From Sphingomonas_E sp042693015 (GTDB taxonomy: Bacteria > Pseudomonadota > Alphaproteobacteria > Sphingomonadales > Sphingomonadaceae), in the NCBI RefSeq assembly GCF_042693015.1, contig NZ_CP170544.1, forward strand, positions 930,001 through 994,000: a stretch of DNA of 64,000 bases, given 5' to 3'. The position numbers and the translations under genes were made by a program. Each line of letters begins with the position of its first letter. The first letter of the stretch is position 1. This document shows, piece after piece, positions 36,594 to 44,023 of the stretch. The notes under the pieces were generated by a model. That model ran no database searches. It was not told the origin of the DNA and saw only the letters and a list, made by a program, of their open reading frames with translations.

Positions 36594-38043
36594 AGGCGCG
36601 GAGCTTGCGGCTGTGGAGCCGCTCGCCGGTGCGGCGGAGTTCGTCGATGGCGGCGATGCCGATGCGGAGATGTTCGCTGATCGCGCGTTCATAGAAACGG
36701 TTGGCCTGGCCGGGCAGCTTGATCTCGCCGTGGATCGGCTTGTCCGAGACGCACAGCAGCGTGCCGTAGGGGACGCGGAAGCGATAGCCCTGAGCGGCGA
36801 GGGTGGCCGACTCCATGTCGATCGCGACGGCGCGGCTCTGGTTGAAGCGGAGCGCGGAGCGGGTGTAGCGCAGTTCCCAGTTGCGATCGTCGGTGGTGAC
36901 GACGGTTCCGGTGCGTAGGCGCCGCTTGAGCTGTTCCGCCGGCTCGCCCGAGACCTGCTCGGCGGCGGCGCTCAGCGCTACCTGAACCTCGGCGATGGCC
37001 GGGATCGGGATTTCGGGTGGCAGCACATCATCGAGCACATGATCGTCGCGCAGATAAGCGTGGGCGAGAACATAATCGCCGATCCGCTGGCTGGGGCGCA
37101 GGCCGCCGCAATGGCCGATCATCAGCCATGCTTCCGGCCGCATCACCGCTAGGTGATCGGTGATCGTCTTCGCATTCGACGGGCCGACGCCGATATTGAC
37201 CAAGGTGATGCCGGAGCGGTTCGGGCCGACGAGGTGATAGGCTGGCATCTGGTGCTTGCGCCAGGCGCTATCGGCGATCGCGCGATCAGGATCGGCATTG
37301 GCCGCGGTCAGTTCCAGCCCGCCAGCGCAGCTCAAGCGGCGATACGGGCCGTCCTCGCTCAGCTGGGTGCAGGCCCAGCGAACGAATTCATCGACATAGC
37401 GATGATAGTTCGTGAACAGGATGTAGTTCTGGACATGCGCGGTCGGCGTGCCGGTATAGTGGCGCAGGCGCGCGATCGAGAAATCGACCCGCGGCGCATC
37501 GAACAAAGCCAGCGGCCGCGCGCCGCCAATGTCGGCCTGCCACAGACCGTCCGCCACCTCGTCGCCGATATGGACCAGTTCGTTGGACGGGAAGATGCGG
37601 GCAAGCTCGGTCGCTGCCGCGCCGGTCAGATCGACGTCGTGGCCCGCATCGAGGACATAAGGGTAGGGGATTTCCTGCCGGCCGCGAGAAACCTCCACCC
37701 GCGCGCCGAAATCGGCGACGAGGAGGTCGATCTGTTCGGCGAGATATTCGCGGAACATGCGCGGCTGGGTGACGCTGACGGCATAATGGCCGGCGGCAGT
37801 GAGCCGGCCGAAGGCGCGCATCGGATGGTGTGCCGAGCCGCCGTCATAATGAAGATGCAGTTCGGGGTAAGCGAATGCGCCAGCCGCGCGGGCGGCCGCA
37901 TCCGGCCGTTCGCCGTTCGCGATGTAGCGGCCGAGCGCGGCACGCAACGCTTCGACCGAGGATGAATAAAGGGCGTCGAGCTGGTCGACGATGGCGAGGC
38001 TCGCATTGGTGGCGATGTGGGCTTCTCCGTTCTGGCCAATCAA
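36571..38043 (-). CDS. amn: AMP nucleosidase
   Basis: AMP nucleosidase cleaves AMP to adenine and ribose 5-phosphate. The C-terminal phosphorylase-type domain is clear: NIGVGPSNAKTITDHLAVMRP, MIGHCGGLRPSQRIGDYVLA, and AVAIDMESATLAAQGYRFRVP. With a TTG start at 38043 it has 490 residues, close to the 484 of E. coli. No ATG is available near the expected N-terminus; GGAAGGG abuts the TTG rather closely. The frame stays open upstream through a repeat, but that part is not protein-like. The start is therefore uncertain. Confidence 0.9.
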   Translation of the reverse strand: MIGQNGEAHIATNASLAIVDQLDALYSSSVEALRAALGRYIANGERPDAAARAAGAFAYPELHLHYDGGSAHHPMRAFGRLTAAGHYAVSVTQPRMFREYLAEQIDLLVADFGARVEVSRGRQEIPYPYVLDAGHDVDLTGAAATELARIFPSNELVHIGDEVADGLWQADIGGARPLALFDAPRVDFSIARLRHYTGTPTAHVQNYILFTNYHRYVDEFVRWACTQLSEDGPYRRLSCAGGLELTAANADPDRAIADSAWRKHQMPAYHLVGPNRSGITLVNIGVGPSNAKTITDHLAVMRPEAWLMIGHCGGLRPSQRIGDYVLAHAYLRDDHVLDDVLPPEIPIPAIAEVQVALSAAAEQVSGEPAEQLKRRLRTGTVVTTDDRNWELRYTRSALRFNQSRAVAIDMESATLAAQGYRFRVPYGTLLCVSDKPIHGEIKLPGQANRFYERAISEHLRIGIAAIDELRRTGERLHSRKLRAFNEPPFR

Positions 38044-38048
38044 CCCTT

Positions 38049-38126
38049 CCGTTCGTGCCGAGCGAAGTCGAGGTACGTGCCGCAGCCGGCGCGTCTGCGT
38101 GTCTCGACTTCGCTCGACACGAACGG
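38049..38126. repeat. Long inverted repeat (sphingomonad-type extragenic palindrome)
   Basis: Arms of 24 bases (38049-38072 and 38103-38126) pair with one mismatch; the right arm contains CTCGACTTCGCTCGACACGA. The element lies between the peroxiredoxin stop and the amn start, ending six bases before the TTG. Similar elements are frequent between sphingomonad genes (recalled). It probably ends the peroxiredoxin transcript. Confidence 0.85.
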
Positions 38127-38138
38127 AGGTCGGGGATG

Positions 38139-38621
38139 TTAGAGTTGGCCGAGCATATGCTCCGCAGTGCTGACCTTGAATTCGCCCGGCGCTTCGACGT
38201 TGAGTTCGGTGACGACGCCGTTGTCGACGATCATCGAGAAGCGCTGGCCGCGGGTGCCGAGGCCGAACTTGCTGCCGTCCATGGTGAGGCCGATCGCATT
38301 GGCGAATTCGCCATTGCCGTCCGCCAGCATCGTCACGGTTTCGCCCGCGCCGGCATTCTTGCTCCACGCACCCATCACGAACGCATCGTTGACGGCGGTG
38401 CAGGCGATCTCGTCGACGCCCTTGGCCTTGAGCTCGGCGGCCTTCTCGATGAAGCCGGGGAGGTGCTTGGCCGAGCAGGTGGGCGTGAACGCACCCGGCA
38501 CGGAGAAGAGGGCGACCTTGCGGCCCTTGAAGAAATCGCTGCTCGTAACCGCCTCAGGCCCGCTTTCGGTCGGCTTGGTGAAGGTGGTCTCGGGAAGCGT
38601 GTCGCCTGCCTTGATCGTCAT
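38139..38621 (-). CDS. Peroxiredoxin (Prx5-type)
   Basis: A 160-residue thiol peroxidase. The peroxidatic Cys49 sits in VPGAFTPTCSAKHLPGF, the Prx5 signature, and Cys74 may serve as a second thiol. It reduces hydrogen peroxide and alkyl hydroperoxides with glutathione/glutaredoxin or thioredoxin. Apparently a single gene, ended by the inverted repeat downstream. Confidence 0.93.
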   Translation of the reverse strand: MTIKAGDTLPETTFTKPTESGPEAVTSSDFFKGRKVALFSVPGAFTPTCSAKHLPGFIEKAAELKAKGVDEIACTAVNDAFVMGAWSKNAGAGETVTMLADGNGEFANAIGLTMDGSKFGLGTRGQRFSMIVDNGVVTELNVEAPGEFKVSTAEHMLGQL

Positions 38622-38788
38622 ATGGGCATCCTTTTCTGGCCTGAGAGTCGCAACCCTCTACGCGAGTGCGATGGCAGTTTGAAGCGCGGTCGGGTGGAGT
38701 GTGGCACAAGCGCGCCATCGGTGCGGAAGATGCGCCGGATCGACGCGGGGACGGTGGACCTTCCATCGCCGCCATCTATGATGAGGGG

Positions 38789-39349
38789 ATGGATGATCCC
38801 GTCTATCTCAGCGGCCAGTTGCTGCTCGCCTTGCCCGGCATGGGCGATCCCCGCTTCGCCCACGCCGTCATCGCAATGTGCGCGCATGATGAGGAAGGCG
38901 CCCTGGGCATCGGCATCGGCAAGCTGATGCCGCGAATCCGGCTGCACAAGCTTCTCGAACAGCTCGAAATCGAGCCGGGCCTCGCGCCAGACGCGCCGAT
39001 CCATATGGGCGGACCGGTGGAGCCGCAACGCGGCTTCGTGCTCCACGGTCTGGATTGGAGCGGGCAGGACACGCTGCATGTCGGCGACAGCTGGGGACTG
39101 ACATCCACGCTGGACGTGCTGCGCGCCATCGCCGAGGGGAAGGGGCCTTCGCGCTGGCTGGTAGCGCTGGGCTATGCCGGCTGGGCGCCCGGCCAACTTG
39201 ACGAGGAGATGACCGGCAACGCCTGGTTCGCGACGCACGGCACCGAGTCGCTGCTGTTCGATACGCCGGTGGACCAGCGCTGGGCCGCGACCTTTGCCTC
39301 GGCCGGTGTCGATGTGCGATTGCTCGCCCCGGAAATCGGCCACGCCTGA
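38789..39349 (+). CDS. YqgE/AlgH family protein
   Basis: A 186-residue YqgE/AlgH protein: YLSGQLLLALPGMGDPRFAHAVI at the N-terminus, HMGGPVEPQRGFVLH in the middle and YAGWAPGQLDEE near residue 130. The ATG at 38789 fits the family length; the frame is open upstream without similarity. GAGGGG lies just before it. Molecular role is not well established. Confidence 0.93.
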   Translation: MDDPVYLSGQLLLALPGMGDPRFAHAVIAMCAHDEEGALGIGIGKLMPRIRLHKLLEQLEIEPGLAPDAPIHMGGPVEPQRGFVLHGLDWSGQDTLHVGDSWGLTSTLDVLRAIAEGKGPSRWLVALGYAGWAPGQLDEEMTGNAWFATHGTESLLFDTPVDQRWAATFASAGVDVRLLAPEIGHA

Positions 39350-39441
39350 AGGCTAGCGGCGGGTTAACCGCATCGCTTCACCGGCTGCTTACCCACTTCG
39401 GAGGAGGATCGTTACGGGGTGAGTCTGCAAGGATGCCCGTG

Positions 39442-39939
39442 ATGCGCAAGATCGTCTTTCTGTCCGCCGTGCTGGCCGTGGTGTCGCCCATGCCGGGCCA
39501 TGCCGCGCCTGCTTGCTGGAGCCGGGAGGATACGGCCGCGGCCAAGGTGCGCGACCTCGATATCCTGCTGACCGATTTGTCGCAGCGCTGCGTGGCAGCG
39601 GGGCTTGTCGGCGCTCAGGCGTATGAGGCTTATGCGGCTGCCAATCGCGGTGCGGTTTCCGCCACCAACCAGCGGTTGAAGGCGCGCTTCTTCACCGCTT
39701 ACGGCCCGGAACAGGGGCGTGCCCGGCTGGACAGCTTCCTCGACGCAGTGGCAGGGCAATATGCCCGCGTGCCGGTGGTCACGGAAAATTGCGGGCAGGT
39801 GGCGATGCTGGCGCGCGAGGCGACGACGTCGGGCGGATCGGTGCCGGCACTGCTCGCGGTTGCCGACCGCAACAAGCTGACACCGCCGCTTCCGGGTGGA
39901 GTCTGCCCCACCGGCGCAGTCAAGGTGGCGGCGCGCTGA
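39442..39939 (+). CDS. Hypothetical secreted protein
   Basis: A 165-residue protein with a signal peptide (MRKIVFLSAVLAVVSPMPGHA, cleavage before APACW). The mature part has four Cys, is rich in Ala and looks helical in its first half. I do not recognise the family. The ATG at 39442 has AAGGA eight bases upstream; an ATG nine bases earlier is also in frame. It precedes ahcY but the spacing and operator-like palindrome suggest separate transcription. Confidence 0.65.
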   Translation: MRKIVFLSAVLAVVSPMPGHAAPACWSREDTAAAKVRDLDILLTDLSQRCVAAGLVGAQAYEAYAAANRGAVSATNQRLKARFFTAYGPEQGRARLDSFLDAVAGQYARVPVVTENCGQVAMLAREATTSGGSVPALLAVADRNKLTPPLPGGVCPTGAVKVAAR

Positions 39940-39958
39940 AGCGATCCGAATACGGGAC

Positions 39959-39974
39959 ATAAAGAAATCTTTAT
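39959..39974. promoter_or_regulatory. AT-rich perfect palindrome upstream of ahcY
   Basis: ATAAAGA-AA-TCTTTAT has 7-base arms that match perfectly, in an otherwise GC-rich region, 101 bases before the ahcY start. It looks like an operator for an ArsR-type regulator of methionine/SAH metabolism (SahR is the known family controlling ahcY in Proteobacteria). No such regulator is in the window. Confidence 0.5.
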
Positions 39975-40074
39975 ATTTGGAATTGCCTTGGGAGCCGGTC
40001 GCGGGTAAACGCGCCGGCAATCCGTCGCGTGGCCTTTTCGCGCGGCCTTTACGTGTCCCCCAAGGAGAACCGAC

Positions 40075-41484
40075 GTGGCGACCCTGCCTGCCGAAAGCTT
40101 CACCGATTATCTGGTCCACGATATCTCGCTCGCCGCGTTCGGCCGCAAGGAGATTGAGATCGCCGAGACCGAGATGCCCGGCCTCATGGCGCTGCGCGAG
40201 GAATTCGGCACGGCCAAGCCGCTGAAGGGCGCACGGATCACCGGTTCGCTGCACATGACGATCCAGACCGCGGTGCTGATCGAGACGCTGATCGAGCTCG
40301 GCGCTGAAATCCGCTGGGCTTCGTGCAACATCTTCTCCACCCAGGATCACGCCGCCGCCGCGATCGCCGCCGCCGGCATCCCCGTCTTCGCCGTGAAGGG
40401 CGAGACGCTGGAGGAATATTGGGATTATGTCATCCGCATCTTCGATTGGGGTGATACGACCTGTAACCTGATCCTCGACGATGGCGGCGACGCCACCATG
40501 TTCGCGCTGTGGGGCGCGCGCGTCGAGGCGGGCGAGGAACTGTTCACGCCCGGCAATGAGGAAGAGGAAATCTTCGTCGCGACCCTGAAGCGCTTCCTGG
40601 CCGAGCGTCCGGGCTACCTGACCGAGACGGTCAAGGCGATCAAGGGCGTGTCGGAAGAGACCACCACCGGCGTCCATCGCCTCTACGAGCTCGCCAAAAA
40701 GGGCAAGCTTCCCTTCCCGGCGATCAACGTCAACGACAGCGTCACCAAGTCGAAGTTCGACAACCTCTATGGCTGCAAGGAATCGCTGGTCGACGCGATC
40801 CGCCGCGCCACGGACGTGATGCTGGCCGGCAAGGTCGCGGTCGTCGCCGGCTTCGGCGATGTCGGCAAGGGTTCGGCCGCTTCGCTCCGCAACGGCGGCG
40901 CGCGCGTGCTTGTGACCGAAATCGATCCGATCTGCGCGCTGCAGGCGGCGATGGAAGGCTATGAAGTCGTGACGATGGAAGAAGCGGCCACCCGCGCCGA
41001 CATTTTCGTCACCGCGACCGGCAACGAAGCCGTCATCACCGTCGATCACATGCGCGCGATGAAGAACATGGCGATCGTGTGCAACATCGGCCACTTCGAC
41101 AGCGAGATCGAGATTGCCGGCCTCAGCAACATGAAGTGGACCGAGATCAAGCCGCAGGTGGACGAAGTGCAGTTCGCCGACGGCAAGAAGATCATCGTCC
41201 TCGCCAAGGGCCGCCTGGTCAACCTGGGCTGCGCGACCGGCCACCCGAGCTTCGTGATGTCGTCCAGCTTCACCAACCAGGTGCTGGCGCAGATCGAGCT
41301 GTGGACGAAGTCCGAAACCTACAAGAACGACGTCTATGTGCTGCCGAAGCATCTCGACGAGAAGGTGGCGGCGCTCCACCTCGACAAGCTGGGCGTGAAG
41401 CTTTCCAAGCTGACGCCGAAGCAGGCCGCTTATATCGGCGTTTCCGCCGAAGGCCCGTTCAAACCGGATCATTATCGCTACTGA
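40075..41484 (+). CDS. ahcY: S-adenosylhomocysteine hydrolase (adenosylhomocysteinase)
   Basis: AhcY (469 residues) splits S-adenosylhomocysteine to adenosine and homocysteine, completing the methyl cycle. Family motifs GCKESLVDAIRRATDVM, the NAD-binding VVAGFGDVGKGSA and the C-terminal KPDHYRY are intact. The start codon at 40075 is GTG with AAGGAGAA upstream. A strong terminator follows at 41501-41540. Confidence 0.98.
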   Translation: MATLPAESFTDYLVHDISLAAFGRKEIEIAETEMPGLMALREEFGTAKPLKGARITGSLHMTIQTAVLIETLIELGAEIRWASCNIFSTQDHAAAAIAAAGIPVFAVKGETLEEYWDYVIRIFDWGDTTCNLILDDGGDATMFALWGARVEAGEELFTPGNEEEEIFVATLKRFLAERPGYLTETVKAIKGVSEETTTGVHRLYELAKKGKLPFPAINVNDSVTKSKFDNLYGCKESLVDAIRRATDVMLAGKVAVVAGFGDVGKGSAASLRNGGARVLVTEIDPICALQAAMEGYEVVTMEEAATRADIFVTATGNEAVITVDHMRAMKNMAIVCNIGHFDSEIEIAGLSNMKWTEIKPQVDEVQFADGKKIIVLAKGRLVNLGCATGHPSFVMSSSFTNQVLAQIELWTKSETYKNDVYVLPKHLDEKVAALHLDKLGVKLSKLTPKQAAYIGVSAEGPFKPDHYRY

Positions 41485-41500
41485 TCCGACAGGACATTCC

Positions 41501-41540
41501 AAAAGGGGCCGTCGACCAACAGGTTGGCGGCCCTTTTTTT
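41501..41540 (+). terminator. Intrinsic terminator of ahcY
   Basis: AAAAGGGGCCG...CGGCCCTTTTTTT: a GC-rich stem with an inner CCAAC/GTTGG pairing, followed by seven T, starting 17 bases after the ahcY stop. A textbook intrinsic terminator. Confidence 0.9.
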
Positions 41541-41541
41541 A

Positions 41542-41631
41542 CGTCACCCTGAACTTGTTTCAGGGTCCACCTTTCCTCTCGCGCTGCGTCGCATGTAGCA
41601 CGGTGGATGCTGAAACAAGTTCAGCATGACG
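41542..41631. repeat. Inverted repeat between ahcY and the YicG-type gene
   Basis: Two 29-base arms (41542-41570 and 41603-41631) pair with few mismatches; each arm contains a smaller palindrome around GAACTTGTTTCAG or CTGAAACAAGTTC. It has the look of a dispersed intergenic element, distinct in sequence from the other three in the window. Confidence 0.8.
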
Positions 41632-41694
41632 AGTTTGGCTGTGTTGGGCTAGGGACTGCCAAGGCCGCATGCGGCGTCACCCAACGGAGCCGCA

Positions 41695-42318
41695 ATGCCG
41701 ATCAACACGCCCATCCTTGCCCAGGCCCCGGAATGGCTTGATCTGGCCGGCATCGCGGTGTTCGCGGCATCGGGTGCGCTGGCGGCGGCGCGGGCGCAGC
41801 AGACGCTTGTCACCTTCGCCTTCTTCGCGGTGATTACGGGGACGGGCGGAGGAACGCTGCGCGACCTGTTGATCGGCGCGCCGGTCTTCTGGATGCAGGA
41901 CAATCGCGCGCTCGCCGTCTGCCTGATCATGGCGACCGCCGTATGGCTGACGCCGGTGCGCTGGTGGCGGCCGCGCGCGCTCGACTGGTTCGATGCGGTG
42001 GGGCTGGCGGCCTATGCCGTCTATGGCGCGTCCAAGGCGCTGGCGTTCGGCGTGCCACCCTTGCAGGCGGCGATGATGGGGGTGGTGACGGGCTGCTGCG
42101 GCGGCATCATCCGCGACGTGCTGGCCGGCGAGCCCTCGATCCTGCTGCGCCCGGAAATCTATGTGACCGCGGCCGCGCTGGCGGCTGGGCTGTTCGTCGG
42201 GCTGATGCTGCTGGGCGTCGGGCTGCCGATAGCGGCGGGCGTCGGTGCGGTTGCGGGCTTTGCGTTGAGGGCTGCGGCAATCGCGCGGGGACTGGGGCTG
42301 CCGAGCTATCGGGGATAA
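41695..42318 (+). CDS. Trimeric intracellular cation channel family protein (YicG/UPF0126)
   Basis: A 207-residue inner-membrane protein with about seven hydrophobic segments arranged as two similar halves (FAASGALAAARAQ and YAVYGASKAL; GTGGGTLRDLLIG and GCCGGIIRDVLAGEPS). These repeated GG(T/I)xRD motifs define the UPF0126/TRIC-like family. Probably a monovalent cation channel; other annotation for the family is glycine transport. Stands alone. Confidence 0.9.
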   Translation: MPINTPILAQAPEWLDLAGIAVFAASGALAAARAQQTLVTFAFFAVITGTGGGTLRDLLIGAPVFWMQDNRALAVCLIMATAVWLTPVRWWRPRALDWFDAVGLAAYAVYGASKALAFGVPPLQAAMMGVVTGCCGGIIRDVLAGEPSILLRPEIYVTAAALAAGLFVGLMLLGVGLPIAAGVGAVAGFALRAAAIARGLGLPSYRG

Positions 42319-42337
42319 CAGGGGAGACTTCGAGCTC

Positions 42338-43093
42338 CTAGGCCGCCGGCTCCTTTGCCCACGAGATACCCCGTCGCAGCAATTCGTAGAACACCGGCAG
42401 ATCCCACGCGCAGCGGTCAACGCTCGGCCACCAGTCGAGCGCGGGCTGCATGTCATAATGGCCGCGGCAATGGCCGAGCGTGTTGTAGAGGACGGCGCCT
42501 TCGCCCTGCTTCTTGATGTAGAGGACGGGATGGCTGTCATGTTCCCACTCATGTTCGTCGAAGCCGGTGGCGGCGCCGCCGAATTCGGTCTTGAGGAGGA
42601 CATGGAGGTCGCCGTGGCGCTCCATCAGGTAAAGTTCGTCGGTTGTCTCGAACGGCTCGATACCTTGCGTCAGCGGATGATCCGGATCGGCGACGGTGAC
42701 GGGGTAGGGGGCGATCGGCGGGTGGGCGATGAACTGGCTGCCCAGCGTCTCCATGAACAAGGGCGCCCAGCGCGGACTGCCATAGAGGCCGTTGTCGAAC
42801 AGTCGCAGCACCGAATTGGTGCCGTGAAGCGCGTACCAGCGGCCGCCGCCCTTCACCCAATCCCGCAACGCCTCCTGCACGTCGAGCGGCGGGGTGACGT
42901 CGCAGGTGTAGGTGATCAGGAAATCCGCGGCGCGGATCGCCTCGATATTTGAATAATCCTCGAACACGCGGGTGCGGACGCGCTGGTCCTCGCCGAGCAG
43001 CTTTAGCAGCTCCAGCCGTGCGAAATCGAAGTCGTGGTAGAGCCCGCCTGCGATCAGCACGCAGTTGATGCGCTTGGGCTGGTCCGCAGCCAT
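42338..43093 (-). CDS. ThuA-like domain protein
   Basis: A 251-residue ThuA-like protein (class I glutamine amidotransferase-like fold). Segments FLITYTCDVTPPLDVQEAL, GGRWYALHGTNS, HPPIAPYPVTVADPDHPLTQGI and HCRGHYD fit the family. ThuA is known from trehalose use in rhizobia, but the family is broad. The gene overlaps the upstream SDR (ATGA), so both probably act together in an unidentified pathway. Confidence 0.82.
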   Translation of the reverse strand: MAADQPKRINCVLIAGGLYHDFDFARLELLKLLGEDQRVRTRVFEDYSNIEAIRAADFLITYTCDVTPPLDVQEALRDWVKGGGRWYALHGTNSVLRLFDNGLYGSPRWAPLFMETLGSQFIAHPPIAPYPVTVADPDHPLTQGIEPFETTDELYLMERHGDLHVLLKTEFGGAATGFDEHEWEHDSHPVLYIKKQGEGAVLYNTLGHCRGHYDMQPALDWWPSVDRCAWDLPVFYELLRRGISWAKEPAA

Positions 43094-43854
43094 CAGTATT
43101 GCACGCCCTTGGTGAAGCCGCCGTCGATCAGCAGGTTCGCGCCGGTCATGAAGCGGCAGGCGGGCGATGCGACAAAGGCGATGGCGCGCGCGACCTCCTC
43201 GCCGCTGCCCATCCGTCCAGTCGGGATCTGGGCGAGGATGCCCTTGTAGAAATCGGGCATCGCGCCCTTGATCTGGTCCCAGGCGCGGCCTTCCATCTCG
43301 ATCGGGCCGGGCGAGATGCAGTTGGCGCGGATGCCCTGGGGCGCGTGCTTCTGGGCCAGCGCAGCGGTGTAGTTGATGACCGCGGCCTTCAGCGCATTAT
43401 AGGCGCCCGGCCCCATGAATTCCTCCAGCGCCGCAGTCGAGGAGATCGTCACGATCGATGCGGCGTCCGATTTCTGGAGAAAAGGCAGCGCCGCCTGCAC
43501 GCCGCGCTGGAGCGGCAGCAAATCGGCCTCGAACACCGCGCGCCAGCCGGCTTCGTCATCGACGCCGGTATTGGTGGATGTGAAGGGGATGAAGATGTCG
43601 CAGCCGCCAAGCTGATCGGCCGCCTGGGCGATCCACGCGCTATGCGCCGGCCCGTCCATCACGTCGACCGCGCCGCCGACGACCTTGCCGCCCGCCTGGC
43701 CCACGGCCGCGACGGCCGCATCGACGCTTTCCTGGGAGCGCGAGCAGAGCGCGATGTCGCAGCCTTCACCCGCCAGCACCTTTGCAGTCGCGAGGCCGAT
43801 GCCATGGCTCGCGCCGACCAATATGGCCTTCCTGCCCTTGAGCCCGAGATCCAT
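43093..43854 (-). CDS. Short-chain dehydrogenase/reductase
   Basis: A 253-residue SDR with VGASHGIG near residues 15-22 and a catalytic Tyr in YNALKAAVINYTAAL (YxxxK). The usual NNAG is replaced by IPFTSTNTG, an unusual variation in this motif. GAGGAGGAC precedes the ATG at 43854. Translationally coupled to the ThuA-like gene downstream. Confidence 0.87.
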   Translation of the reverse strand: MDLGLKGRKAILVGASHGIGLATAKVLAGEGCDIALCSRSQESVDAAVAAVGQAGGKVVGGAVDVMDGPAHSAWIAQAADQLGGCDIFIPFTSTNTGVDDEAGWRAVFEADLLPLQRGVQAALPFLQKSDAASIVTISSTAALEEFMGPGAYNALKAAVINYTAALAQKHAPQGIRANCISPGPIEMEGRAWDQIKGAMPDFYKGILAQIPTGRMGSGEEVARAIAFVASPACRFMTGANLLIDGGFTKGVQY

Positions 43855-44023
43855 GGCGTCCTCCTCTTCGTTTCGTGGACGGCAATTTAAGCCTGGGCGC
43901 GGCAATCTGCACTGGCGTTTCCGTCAGTGGCGGCCCGACTTATGGGAATTGACAGGGGCGGGGAGGCACGCGCTCCATTATCCCGTTGCCAAGAAGACTG
44001 GAGAGGAGCGCTTGGGGCACGTC

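Noticed and set aside
38044..38367. N-terminal extension of AMP nucleosidase by about 108 residues
   Set aside because: This part translates an inverted repeat and the end of the peroxiredoxin gene in another frame; it has no protein-like pattern and exceeds the family length.
39940..40074. SAM or SAH riboswitch before ahcY
   Set aside because: I could not trace the conserved core or pairing of either class by eye. The perfect palindrome favours a protein operator. A covariance search would decide.
39412..41502. 696-codon minus-strand frame covering ahcY
   Set aside because: Antisense to ahcY, which is certain; composition typical of a shadow frame.
43949..43981. TTGACA...CATTAT promoter before the acyl-CoA ligase
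   Set aside because: The spacing between the two boxes is 21 bases, too long for an ordinary sigma-70 promoter.
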